Positions 13,608-21,484 of a stretch of 64,000 nucleotides of DNA are shown piece after piece. The notes beneath the pieces are model-generated. The model saw nothing but the letters and a program-made list of their open reading frames with translations, did not search any database and was not told where the DNA came from. The DNA comes from JBBSAT01 sp046351235 (GTDB lineage: Bacteria > Myxococcota_A > Polyangia > Polyangiales > Sandaracinaceae): the NCBI GenBank assembly GCA_046351235.1, contig JAXLYV010000001.1, positions 1,364,001-1,428,000 on the forward strand, read 5' to 3'. Positions within the stretch are counted from its first letter, which is position 1; every line of letters starts with the position of its first letter. A program made the position numbers and the translations under genes.

Positions 13608-14453
13608 TCAGCCCAGCGGGGCGAGGCGCGCGAGCACGTCGCGCACGGCCTCTCTCCAGTGCGTGCCGGGGCCCACGAGCGCGTGCGTGCGCGAGAGATC
13701 GAGCACGCTGTAGCGCGGACGCGGCGTCCTCGACGGGTACTCGGCGCTGGTGCACGGAACGACGCGCGCCTTCGCGCCGCGCGCCTCGACGACGAAGGAC
13801 GCGAGCTCGAACCAGGTGCACTCCCCCTCGTCGGTCGCGTGGAACGTGCCGGCCGCGCCGGCGTCGAGCAGCGCCAGCGTGGTCTTCACCAGGCCCTCCG
13901 CGCTCGTCGGACGGCCGCGCTGATCGTCGACGACCTTCAGCTCGGGCCGCGCGTCGGCCGCCTTGGCGATCGTGCGCACGAAGTTCTTGCCCCACGGCGC
14001 GTAGAGCCAGCTCGTGCGCACGTAGAGGTGCTCGGCGCCGGCCCCGCGCAGCATCGCCTCGCCGAGCGCCTTGCTGCGCCCGTAGGCCGTGCGCGGCGCG
14101 ATCGGCGCATCCACCGCGTAGGGCGTCGATGCATCGCCGGCGAACACGTAGTCCGTGCCGAAGTGCACGAGCTTGGCACCCGCGGCCGCGCACGCGCGCG
14201 CCAGGCGCCCCACCCCGTGGCCGTTGACCTCGTCGGCCTCGAGCTCGTGCGTCTCGGCGCCGTCGACGTCCGTGTAGGCCGCACAGTTGATCACGAGGCG
14301 CGGGCGGATGGCGAGCGAGCGCGCGATGCTGCCGTCGTCGCGCAGATCGATCTCGGGGTACGAGACCGCGCGCACCGGCTCGCCGCGGCTCGCGAGCGCG
14401 AGCGCGAACGCGTGCCCGAGCATGCCGTCCGGGCTGACGAGGAGGATCGCCAT
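13608..14453 (-). CDS. rfbD: dTDP-4-dehydrorhamnose reductase
   Basis: This 281-aa NAD(P)-dependent reductase completes dTDP-L-rhamnose. DGMLGH is the degenerate N-terminal nucleotide-binding motif. NCAAYTDVDGAE and STPYAVDAPIAPRTAYGRSK, with the active-site Tyr-x3-Lys, are typical of RmlD. It is read on the opposite strand to rfbBAC, so expression of the last step is not simply operon-linked to the first three. The ATG at 14453 is preceded by TAAGTC seven bases upstream, and a set of 10-bp direct repeats lies about 85-125 bases upstream. Confidence 0.94.
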   Translation of the reverse strand: MAILLVSPDGMLGHAFALALASRGEPVRAVSYPEIDLRDDGSIARSLAIRPRLVINCAAYTDVDGAETHELEADEVNGHGVGRLARACAAAGAKLVHFGTDYVFAGDASTPYAVDAPIAPRTAYGRSKALGEAMLRGAGAEHLYVRTSWLYAPWGKNFVRTIAKAADARPELKVVDDQRGRPTSAEGLVKTTLALLDAGAAGTFHATDEGECTWFELASFVVEARGAKARVVPCTSAEYPSRTPRPRYSVLDLSRTHALVGPGTHWREAVRDVLARLAPLG

Positions 14454-14460
14454 CGCGCTC

Positions 14461-14466
14461 GACTTA
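14461..14466 (-). promoter_or_regulatory. Candidate -10 element of rfbD
   Basis: TAAGTC on the minus strand ends seven bases before the rfbD ATG. It fits the leaderless pattern seen at several other genes here. Confidence 0.3.
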
Positions 14467-14536
14467 CCACGACTCACATGAACGGGCGGATCGTAGGGTC
14501 TCTCTTGAATGGAACGACGCACCACGCACGAGCGCG

Positions 14537-14577
14537 CGATCGAAAACGATCGAAAATCGATCACTTGCGATCGAAAC
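14537..14577. repeat. 10-bp direct repeats CGATCGAAAA upstream of rfbD
   Basis: CGATCGAAAA occurs at 14537-14546 and 14547-14556. CGATCGAAAC follows at 14568-14577, with a partial TCGATCA between. The stretch is clearly AT-richer than its surroundings and is followed by the perfect palindrome CCTGGATCCAGG (14577-14588). It may be a regulator binding array for rfbD. Confidence 0.5.
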
Positions 14578-14625
14578 CTGGATCCAGGCTGATCCGACGA
14601 TCCCGAAGCTCGACGCGATCGAGGT

Positions 14626-14646
14626 TCGCTCGCACGAAACGAGCGA
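14626..14646 (-). terminator. Hairpin just after the cysteine desulfurase gene
   Basis: TCGCTCG and CGAGCGA form a perfect seven-base stem with a seven-base loop. It begins seven bases beyond the desulfurase stop. There is no T-tract, so termination by this hairpin alone is doubtful. Confidence 0.3.
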
Positions 14647-14652
14647 GGGTGC

Positions 14653-15768
14653 TCACGCCGGCGGGCGCGCGAGGACGCGATCGAAGATCGCGAGCGCGCG
14701 ATCGACGTCCTCGTCGCGGGTCTCGGGGCCGAGGCTGAGGCGGATCGCCGACGATGCGCGCGCCGGCTCCTCGGGGAACATCGCCGCCACGACGGCCGAG
14801 GGGCGATCGACCCCGGAGCTGCACGCCGCGCCGCTCGCCACGGCGAGGCCCTCGAGATCGAGCGCGGCCACGAGCGCCTGCGAGGTCCACCCGGCGAGCG
14901 ATACGTCCGTCACCGTCGCCACCCGCTCGGCGGCGCCGTTCACGCGTGCGCCGCGCGCGACGAGGAACGCCTCGAGGCGATCGCGACGCGCCCCGATCGC
15001 GGCCTGGGCCGCGAGGCGCTCGCCGAGGCGCTCGCACGCCGCGCCGAAGCCGACGGCCGCGACGACGTCCGGCGTGCCGGCGCGGAGGCCTCGCTCCTGC
15101 GCGCCGCCGAGGATCCGGGGCTCGATCGTGATCCCTCGGCGCACGACGAGCGCGCCCGCGCCCGCGGGGCCGCCGATCTTGTGCGAGGCGAGCGCGAGCG
15201 CCGTGGCGCCCGAGGAGGGGAAATCGATCGCGACCTTGCCGAGCGCCTGGGTGGCATCGACGAACGCGAAGGCGCCGCGATCGGCGGCGAGCGCACACCA
15301 GCGCGCCACGGGCAGCACGATGCCGGTCTCGTGGCCGACCCACTGCATCGCGAGCAGGCCCGCGTGCTCCGCGAGCGCGCCCAGGACGATCGCCTCGTCG
15401 GGGAGCACGCCGCCGAGCACCGGCAGCACCGTCACACGCGCCCCCGCGTGCGCGAGCACGCGCGTCGGCTCGGCCACCGCCGGGTGCTCGATCGCGGTCG
15501 TCACGACGTGGCCGCCGTGGGCGAGACCGAGCACGCCGAGGTTACAGGCCTCGGTTCCACCGCTCGTGAACATCACCTCGGCGGGGCTCGCCCCGACGGC
15601 GCTCGCGACCTGCGCGCGCGCGCGCTCGAGCAGTGCCCGCGCACGGCGCCCCGGCGCGTGCGGGCTCGCCGGATTTCCGAGCGGTCGCGAGCGCGCCTCG
15701 TCCATCACCGCGCGCACCCGCGGATCGAGGGGCGTCGCGGCGTGGTGGTCGAAGTAGAGCTCGGCCAC
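14653..15768 (-). CDS. Cysteine desulfurase (NifS/IscS family)
   Basis: This 371-aa PLP enzyme takes sulfur from cysteine for Fe-S cluster or thio-cofactor synthesis. The N-terminus (YFDHHAATPLDPRVR) is the family hallmark. SHKIGGP carries the PLP lysine, TEACNLGVLG and the ATQALGK segment contact the cofactor, and GAACSSG contains the persulfide cysteine in the short-loop group I arrangement. No iscU, iscR, nifU or tRNA thiolase gene is next to it, so the acceptor cannot be named. The GTG start is eight bases from the stop of the upstream receiver-kinase gene, suggesting cotranscription. Confidence 0.93.
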   Translation of the reverse strand: MAELYFDHHAATPLDPRVRAVMDEARSRPLGNPASPHAPGRRARALLERARAQVASAVGASPAEVMFTSGGTEACNLGVLGLAHGGHVVTTAIEHPAVAEPTRVLAHAGARVTVLPVLGGVLPDEAIVLGALAEHAGLLAMQWVGHETGIVLPVARWCALAADRGAFAFVDATQALGKVAIDFPSSGATALALASHKIGGPAGAGALVVRRGITIEPRILGGAQERGLRAGTPDVVAAVGFGAACERLGERLAAQAAIGARRDRLEAFLVARGARVNGAAERVATVTDVSLAGWTSQALVAALDLEGLAVASGAACSSGVDRPSAVVAAMFPEEPARASSAIRLSLGPETRDEDVDRALAIFDRVLARPPA

Positions 15769-15776
15769 GGGCCGCT

Positions 15777-16976
15777 CTAGAGCCGCTCGGGGAAGCGGGC
15801 GACGCGGCGCACGCGCAAGGTCACGCCGGTGCCCCCCAGGCGCAGGCCCGCGACCTCGGCGGGCGGGCTCGTCACCGTCACGCTGCCGCCATGGGCCTCC
15901 ACGACACGCCGCACGAAGGCGAGGCCGAGCCCGACGCCGCCGTAGGCACGCGTGACCGAGCCATCCACCTGGTAGAAGGGCTCGAGCACCTTCTCGAGGC
16001 GATCGGCCGGCACGCCGGGGCCGCTGTCGGCGATCGTGACCCAGAGGTCCGACCCGTCGATACCGCCCTCGACCGCGATGCGACCGCCCGTCGGCGTGAA
16101 CTTCGTCGCGTTCTCGACCACGTGCGCGATCGCGCGGCGCAGCTTCTCGGGATCGCCCGAGCCCGTGAGCCCCGGCGCGAAGAGCCGCTCGACCACGAGC
16201 CCGCGCTCCTCGAGCGTGCGCGCCGCATCGTCGAGCACGCGCTCGGCGAGCTGTCGGAGGTCGTACTCCCGCGCCGCGAAGCTCATGCGCCCCGTCTCGA
16301 GCGCCGAGACGTCGAGCAGCGTATCCACGAGCGCGCGGAGCTTCAGCGCGCCGGCCTCCACGGCCACGAGCGCCTTGCGCTGCATCGGCGTGACGGGCCC
16401 GAGCTCCTCGGCGAGGAGCAGCTTCGCGTAGCCGACGACCGGCGTCATCGGCGTGGCGAGCTCGTGCGTCAGGTTCCGCAAGAACTCGCGCCGTAGGCGC
16501 GCGACCTCCTCGAGCTGGACGTTCGCCTCGGAGAGCTGCTGCACCTTCGCTTCGAGGCGCTCGACGATGCGGTGCGACGCCTCGCGCAGCTTGGGCTCCG
16601 CGTCCTCGCTCCGCTCGCGATGCCCCTCGAGGTAGCGCGCGATCGTCTTGGCGAACTTGCGCGCGTCGATGGGCTTCTCGAGGAACCCGTCGCAGCCGAC
16701 GGCGAGGCTCGTCGCGCGATCCCCCTCGGCCGTGATCGCGACGATCGGTACGGCCGTGTACGCGGCCTCCGAGCGCAGGCGCAGCGCGACCTCGTAGCCG
16801 TCGAGATCCGGGATGTTGATGTCCACGAGGACGAGGTCGGCCGCGAAGGAGCGGGCGAGCCGGATCCCCTCGAGCCCGGTCTCGGCGTCGACGACCTCGT
16901 GCCCCGCGGCCGCGAGCAGCTTCCGCACGAGCAGACGGCTCGAAGGATCGTCCTCGATGTGGAGGATGCGCGCCAC
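15777..16976 (-). CDS. Receiver-histidine kinase, REC domain first
   Basis: This 399-aa cytoplasmic signalling protein has an N-terminal receiver domain (1-120; IEDD acidic pocket, phospho-acceptor Asp52, Lys101 in FLEKP), a short coiled linker (about 130-165), a HisKA domain with His171 in NLTHELATPM, and a HATPase domain (ENATKF, DSGPGVP, GVGLGLAFVRR). There is no sensor or membrane segment, so the receiver probably takes phosphate from another kinase and controls this one. Such REC-first kinases are frequent in myxobacteria. It shares a strand with the desulfurase gene downstream and the PEGA gene upstream, but neither suggests a stimulus. Confidence 0.9.
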   Translation of the reverse strand: MARILHIEDDPSSRLLVRKLLAAAGHEVVDAETGLEGIRLARSFAADLVLVDINIPDLDGYEVALRLRSEAAYTAVPIVAITAEGDRATSLAVGCDGFLEKPIDARKFAKTIARYLEGHRERSEDAEPKLREASHRIVERLEAKVQQLSEANVQLEEVARLRREFLRNLTHELATPMTPVVGYAKLLLAEELGPVTPMQRKALVAVEAGALKLRALVDTLLDVSALETGRMSFAAREYDLRQLAERVLDDAARTLEERGLVVERLFAPGLTGSGDPEKLRRAIAHVVENATKFTPTGGRIAVEGGIDGSDLWVTIADSGPGVPADRLEKVLEPFYQVDGSVTRAYGGVGLGLAFVRRVVEAHGGSVTVTSPPAEVAGLRLGGTGVTLRVRRVARFPERL

Positions 16977-16989
16977 GCTCGCGCCGTCG

Positions 16990-17742
16990 TCAGAAGCTTC
17001 CGCCGAGGAACGCCGCGTCCACGCGCACGCATCCGCCCGGGCCCGCGCAGAACTGATCGATCTGGGACGCGCTCCCCTGCGTGAGCACGACCGAGAGCAC
17101 GACGATCACCACGACCGCGACGACGCCGCCGCCGACCGCGATCCACGTGACGGGCTCTTCGTACCACTCGGGCCCGCGCAGCTGATCCTCGGGCAGCGCG
17201 GTCAGCGTGAGCGCGAGCTCCTCGCGGCGGCCCGACTCCGCCGTGACCTCGCGAACGACCTCTTCGTAGCCGTGGAGGGTGACGCGGATCGAGTGCGCGC
17301 CGTCGACGAGGTCGACCTCGACGGGCGTCTCGCCCATGAAGTTCCCGTCCACGAACACGTGAGCGCCCGGCGGCGTGGTGGTGACGCTCAGCGCCTCGGA
17401 GAGCGCGAAGAGCTCCACCGGCATGTCGGCGACACCGCCGGCCTCGATCGTGACGACGTCGGAGTACTCGCTGTAGCCCGGCATGCGAACGCGCAGCGTG
17501 TGCGTGCCGGGCGTGAGGGTCTGCGGCGCGATCGGGCTCGTGCCCACGAGCTGCTCGTCGACGTAGACCTCGGCGCCCTCTTGCACGACGGTGACCGTCA
17601 GCGTGCCCGTCGTCGCGACCGGTGCCGGCGTGGGATCGGGCGTGTGGCGGCGGCGCTGCGCGAGCGCGGGCGCGGCAGGCGCGAGCGCGAGGGCAGCGGT
17701 CGCAATCGCGAGCGCGAGGGCGACGGGAGAAGCGAGGCGCAT
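16990..17742 (-). CDS. PEGA-domain protein with C-terminal membrane anchor
   Basis: This 250-aa exported protein has a signal peptide (1-29, cleavage near PALAQ) and a Pro/Thr linker. Two PEGA-type repeats follow at about 46-112 and 117-182; each has a GAxVYVD or GAHVFVD strand and a GTHTLRV or GAHSIRV strand. A strong membrane helix lies at about 200-222, with a short tail bearing two cysteines (FCAGPGGC). PEGA domains are surface beta-sandwich modules found with S-layer-like or sensory proteins. ATG 17742 starts the signal peptide cleanly. The direction and 13-base spacing suggest cotranscription with the receiver-kinase gene. Confidence 0.85.
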   Translation of the reverse strand: MRLASPVALALAIATAALALAPAAPALAQRRRHTPDPTPAPVATTGTLTVTVVQEGAEVYVDEQLVGTSPIAPQTLTPGTHTLRVRMPGYSEYSDVVTIEAGGVADMPVELFALSEALSVTTTPPGAHVFVDGNFMGETPVEVDLVDGAHSIRVTLHGYEEVVREVTAESGRREELALTLTALPEDQLRGPEWYEEPVTWIAVGGGVVAVVVIVVLSVVLTQGSASQIDQFCAGPGGCVRVDAAFLGGSF

Positions 17743-17891
17743 CGGTATGAGACGAGAGTACGAAGCGGCCGGGCAGGCGGTCAACGAGACCGTGCCGGAG
17801 GCGAGCGTTTTCGCGCGACGGATCCCCCTGGACGACGCGCCCCGCGCGGCGCACGAGCGCGCGCGCCGCGGTTGTGGCTCAATGCGCGGCG

Positions 17892-19211
17892 ATGACCGAC
17901 GCCCTTCTCGATCCCGCCGAAGATCTCGTCGCCTACCTGAACGCATCTCCCACGCCTTGGCATGCCGTCACGGAGACGGTCCGGCGCCTGCGGGCCGCCG
18001 GCTATCGCGAGCTCCAGGAGGAAGACGATTGGCGCGTCGCGCCCGGCGACAAGGTCTTCGTGGTGCGCGCGGGATCGACGATCGCCGCGCTGGAGATCGG
18101 CGAGCGCGGCCTCGACGAGACGGGCGCGCGCGTGGTCGGGGCTCACACCGACTCCCCGAACCTGCGCGTGAAGCCGAACGCGCAGCTCAAGCGCCAGGGC
18201 CAGTTCCAGGTCGGCGTCGAGGTCTACGGCGGAGTGCTCCTACACACGTGGCTCGACCGTGATCTCGCGCTCGCCGGGCGCGTGCTGGTGCGCGAGGGCG
18301 GCGGCATCGGCGCCCGCCTGCTCCGCTTCCCGCGGGCCATCGGGCGCGTGCCGAGCCTCGCGATCCACCTCGACCGCGGCGTGAACACCGATGGGCTCGT
18401 GGTGAACCCGCAGAATCATCTGCCGCCCGTGCTCGCGCTCGAGTCGAGCGGCCCCTTCGACCTGAAGGAGGAGCTCGCCAAGCAGCTCGAGGCGGAGGGG
18501 AACGGCGCTGCGGCGAGCGCGATCGTCGGCTACGACCTCTGCTTCTTCGACGCGCAGCCCTCCGCGCGCATCGGCCTGCGGGGCGACTACGTGGTGAGCG
18601 GGCGCCTCGACAACCTCGCGAGCTGCCACGCTGCGCTCTCTGCCCTGCTCGAGGCGCCGCCGGCGCCACAGACGACGCGCGGCTTCGTGCTCTACGACCA
18701 CGAGGAGTGCGGCAGCCAGAGCGCGCAGGGAGCGCAGTCGCCCTTCCTGCGCACCGTGCTCGAGCGCGTGGCCCTGGCCCACCCGAAGGCCGGCGCCTCG
18801 CCCGTGCATCGGATGCTGGCGCGCTCGTTCCTGATCTCGGCCGACATGGCCCACGCGATCCACCCGAACTACGCCGACAAGCACGAGCCCAATCACCAGC
18901 CGCAGCTGGGCGCGGGGCCCGTCGTGAAGAGCAACGTGAACCAGCGCTACGCGACGGACGGCGAGAGCGCGGCGCGCTTCGATCTGTGGTGCGACGAGGC
19001 CGGCGTGAAGCCGCAGCGCTTCGTGACGCGCACCGACCTCGCGTGCGGCACGACCATCGGCCCGATCACGGCGGCGATGACGGGCATGCGCGTGGTCGAC
19101 GTGGGCAACCCGATGCTCAGCATGCACTCGAGCCGCGAGACCTGCGCGGCCGCCGACGTGCCGAAGATGATCGCGGTGCTGCGCGCGTTCTTCGCAGCCA
19201 AGAACGGATGA
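17892..19211 (+). CDS. M18-family aminopeptidase
   Basis: This 439-aa dinuclear zinc aminopeptidase of the aspartyl-aminopeptidase family removes N-terminal, usually acidic, residues from peptides in the cytoplasm. Metal and catalytic motifs are visible in order: GAHTDSPNLRVKP, the GRLDNLAS segment, DHEECGSQSAQGA with the paired glutamates, SADMAHAIHPNY and the final HSSRETCAAADV histidine. Length and motif spacing match the family. ATG 17892 is preferred to a GTG 18 bases upstream because MTDALLDPAEDLVAYLN aligns with relatives. It is divergent from the PEGA gene, and its stop overlaps the next start (ATGA). Confidence 0.94.
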   Translation: MTDALLDPAEDLVAYLNASPTPWHAVTETVRRLRAAGYRELQEEDDWRVAPGDKVFVVRAGSTIAALEIGERGLDETGARVVGAHTDSPNLRVKPNAQLKRQGQFQVGVEVYGGVLLHTWLDRDLALAGRVLVREGGGIGARLLRFPRAIGRVPSLAIHLDRGVNTDGLVVNPQNHLPPVLALESSGPFDLKEELAKQLEAEGNGAAASAIVGYDLCFFDAQPSARIGLRGDYVVSGRLDNLASCHAALSALLEAPPAPQTTRGFVLYDHEECGSQSAQGAQSPFLRTVLERVALAHPKAGASPVHRMLARSFLISADMAHAIHPNYADKHEPNHQPQLGAGPVVKSNVNQRYATDGESAARFDLWCDEAGVKPQRFVTRTDLACGTTIGPITAAMTGMRVVDVGNPMLSMHSSRETCAAADVPKMIAVLRAFFAAKNG

Positions 19212-19564
19212 GCGCGGCCGAGCCCTCGAGCGAGGCGCGCGGCGCGATCGTGCTCGGCGCGACGGCGCTCGGCCTGGCGGTGATCGCGAGCGCCGGCGTG
19301 GTCGGCGCCTTGGTCGCGAGCGACGACTTCTCGCGGCAGGACGCGATCCTCGCAGTCGCGCTCTTCGGCGGCGTGTGCGCGGGACTCGCCTCGCTCGGCG
19401 CGTGGATCGCCGCCGTGATCGCCGCACGCCGCGTGACGGGGGCGGCCCGTTCGCGCGCGCTCCTGCTCCCGATCCTGACCTTCGCGACGTGGGTCGTCGG
19501 CGGCGTGCTCGCCGCCGCCTGGATCGTGTGGCTGACCGTGTCGATGCCGATCGCCCTGCAGTGA
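19208..19564 (+). CDS. Small membrane protein coupled to the M18 peptidase gene
   Basis: This 118-aa protein has three clear membrane helices at about 14-36, 45-70 and 86-112, with a short Arg-rich cytoplasmic loop between the second and third. I recognise no family motif. Its ATG overlaps the stop of the aminopeptidase gene as ATGA, so both are probably translated together. That is the only functional clue. The shape resembles small DUF4190-like integral proteins, but I cannot claim the match. Confidence 0.75.
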   Translation: MSAAEPSSEARGAIVLGATALGLAVIASAGVVGALVASDDFSRQDAILAVALFGGVCAGLASLGAWIAAVIAARRVTGAARSRALLLPILTFATWVVGGVLAAAWIVWLTVSMPIALQ

Positions 19565-19570
19565 CCCGCA

Positions 19571-19630
19571 AAGAGTGCTCGCCCCGGAGGGACCGCACGG
19601 TTGCGCGCCGGGCGCGCGGACGGGAGGCGG
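19571..19630 (-). repeat. Degenerate dispersed GC-rich repeat (REP-like)
   Basis: GAGTGCTCGCCCCGGAG and GCGCGCGGACGGGAGG match, in reverse orientation and with small changes, the element at 23591-23644 and the core of the 92-bp repeats at 44449-44720. It fills the gap between the membrane-protein gene and the MBL-fold gene. Confidence 0.45.
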
Positions 19631-19636
19631 TAAGCT
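19631..19636 (+). promoter_or_regulatory. Candidate -10 element, leaderless start of MBL-fold gene
   Basis: TAAGCT ends seven bases before the ATG at 19644, and no Shine-Dalgarno lies between. Confidence 0.35.
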
Positions 19637-19643
19637 CGCCCTC

Positions 19644-20900
19644 ATGGCGCGATCGATGTCCGAGCTCGCTTCCGACCTGATCGACGGCATCGTCGATCCC
19701 TCGGAGACGAGCCCTACTCCGTTCCAGCCCCGCATGGCGCTCGAAGCGCTCACGAGCGAGATCGCGTTCGTCTCGAGCTTCGCCAACGCTGCCGCCATCC
19801 GCACGCGCGACGGGCTCGTGCTCGTCGACACCGGCTCGTTCCTGCTCTCGGCGCACGTGCACGCGGCGCTGCGGCAGTGGGAGCCGCGCGCGCCCGCCCG
19901 CGCCATCGTGTTCAGTCACGGCCACGTGGACCACTGCTTCGGCGTCGAGCGCTGGGACGCCGACGCCGGAGCGCACGGGAGCGCGCGCCCCACGGTGTAC
20001 GCGCATGCGCGCGTGCCGGCGCGCTTCGATCGCTACCGGCTCACGCGCGAGTGGAACGGGTGCATCAACGGGCGCCAGTTCGGCGGCCACGTCGAGTGGC
20101 CCGCGAGCTATCGCTATCCCGACGTGACCTACGAGGGCGCGCTCACGCTCGACGTGGGCGGCGAGCGCTTCGAGCTGTTCCACGCGCGCGGCGAGACGGA
20201 CGACGCGACGTGGGTCTTCGTGCCTGGCAGGCGCCTCTTGTGCACCGGAGACTTGTTCCTGTGGGTCTGCCCGAACGCGGGCAACCCGCAGAAGGTGCAG
20301 CGCTACCCGCGCGACTGGGCGCTCGCGCTGCGCGCGATGATCGCTCGCCGCCCGGAGATCCTGTGCCCCGGGCACGGCCTGCCCATCGTCGGCGAGGAGC
20401 GCGTCGCGAGCGTGCTCGGCGACACGGCCGAGCTGCTCGAGAGCCTGCACGATCAGACCGTCGCGCTCATGAACCAGGGCGCCAAGCTCTCGGACGTCCT
20501 CGCGACCGTGCGCGCGCCCGCGCATCTGCTCGAGAAGCCGTATCTACGACCGGAGTACGACGAGCCGAGCTTCATCGTGCGCAACGTGTGGCGCCTCTAC
20601 GGCGGATGGTGGGACGGCGCCGCCCCGAGCCTCGAGCCCGCGCCGCCCACCGAGCTCGCGCAGGAGCTCGCTCGTCTCGCCGGCGGCTCGCGCGTGCTCG
20701 CCGATCGCGCGCTCGCCCTGTCCGAGCGCGGCGAGCACGCGCTCGCGACGCACCTCGCCGAGCTCGCTTCCGATGCCGCGCCCCGCGACGCCGCGATCAC
20801 CGCGATTCGCCGCAAGGTGCTCTCGGCCCGCGCCGACCACGCGCGCTCGCTCATGGCGCGGGGCATCTATCGAGCGGCCGCCGACGAGAAGCGCGGCTGA
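19644..20900 (+). CDS. Metallo-beta-lactamase-fold hydrolase, alkylsulfatase-like
   Basis: This 418-aa binuclear metal hydrolase carries HGHVDH (the HxHxDH motif), a GETDDATWVF metal-site segment, a CTGDLFLW strand and CPGHGLP. The architecture is an MBL domain of about 290 residues followed by a helical region (about 300-415) like the dimerisation domain of SdsA1-type alkylsulfatases. The substrate is unknown, and secondary-alkylsulfate hydrolysis is only one possibility. There is no signal peptide, so it acts in the cytoplasm. ATG 19644 (MARSMSEL) is chosen over an upstream in-frame ATG because the added residues would be repeat-encoded. Confidence 0.88.
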   Translation: MARSMSELASDLIDGIVDPSETSPTPFQPRMALEALTSEIAFVSSFANAAAIRTRDGLVLVDTGSFLLSAHVHAALRQWEPRAPARAIVFSHGHVDHCFGVERWDADAGAHGSARPTVYAHARVPARFDRYRLTREWNGCINGRQFGGHVEWPASYRYPDVTYEGALTLDVGGERFELFHARGETDDATWVFVPGRRLLCTGDLFLWVCPNAGNPQKVQRYPRDWALALRAMIARRPEILCPGHGLPIVGEERVASVLGDTAELLESLHDQTVALMNQGAKLSDVLATVRAPAHLLEKPYLRPEYDEPSFIVRNVWRLYGGWWDGAAPSLEPAPPTELAQELARLAGGSRVLADRALALSERGEHALATHLAELASDAAPRDAAITAIRRKVLSARADHARSLMARGIYRAAADEKRG

Positions 20901-20955
20901 GCCCACGGCGGTCGCGCGTCGGCCTCGGTTCCCGCCACCGACGCGATCGTCGCCG

Positions 20956-21387
20956 TCAGTCGGCGTCGCGGGGCTCGTCGAGCTCGGGCTCGACCGGCGC
21001 CGTGGGACGCTCGAGGCGCTCGAAGCTCAGCGTGAGGTACGTGCCGCTCTTCCCCTGCTTCTCGAATGCCGAGATCGCGTACGTCCCCTCGTCGCCCGTG
21101 ATCTCGCCGACCCACGCGGGCGGGGCCTCTTTCGCGCCCCGCGCGCTCGCTCGCCCGACCTTCGGCGTCTCCAGCGCGCCACGGAAGACGTCGGGCGGAT
21201 ACGTGTTCTGATCGCCGCGCGGGAGCGCGACCGTGATCGTCAGTTGATCCTCACGGCGCCAGGCGCGCATCTCGTAGGGCGTGCCGCCGATGCTGCACTC
21301 CCCCTGCATGTCGGGCTGGCTGGGCTTGCGCTTCTGGGTGTTCTCGAAGAGGCCGCCGCGATCGCGACGGCTGTGATCGGTCGACAT
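20956..21387 (-). CDS. Hypothetical protein, 143 aa
   Basis: I do not recognise this soluble 143-aa protein. It opens with a polar, charged segment (MSTDHSRRDRGGLFENT). A middle part follows with one cysteine and alternating hydrophobic residues (LTITVALP), then beta-type segments (GTYAISAFEKQGKSGTYLTLSFE), ending in an acidic tail. No signal peptide or membrane helix is present. It stands alone between an MBL-fold gene (convergent) and the GT-C-like gene, with its own possible leaderless -10 at 21396. The codon pattern agrees with its neighbours, which supports a real gene. Confidence 0.65.
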   Translation of the reverse strand: MSTDHSRRDRGGLFENTQKRKPSQPDMQGECSIGGTPYEMRAWRREDQLTITVALPRGDQNTYPPDVFRGALETPKVGRASARGAKEAPPAWVGEITGDEGTYAISAFEKQGKSGTYLTLSFERLERPTAPVEPELDEPRDAD

Positions 21388-21395
21388 GGGTCGCG

Positions 21396-21401
21396 AGGTA
21401 G
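21396..21401 (-). promoter_or_regulatory. Candidate -10 element of the 143-aa protein gene
   Basis: CTACCT on the minus strand ends eight bases before the ATG at 21387, in the leaderless arrangement. Confidence 0.25.
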
Positions 21402-21484
21402 AGCACGCGCCGAGGGCGCGCGCCCGTCGAGGTGTGACCGAGGGGCCTCCCTGGGCGATGAGGACCGCCAGGAGCACGGGAGCC

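Noticed and set aside
14537..14577. Replication origin iterons
   Set aside because: Only three copies, no DnaA boxes, and no dnaA, dnaN, parAB or rep gene nearby.
15777..15779. Leaderless promoter for the cysteine desulfurase gene
   Set aside because: The TAG near the right distance is the stop codon of the upstream receiver-kinase gene and the genes are nine bases apart, so cotranscription explains it better.
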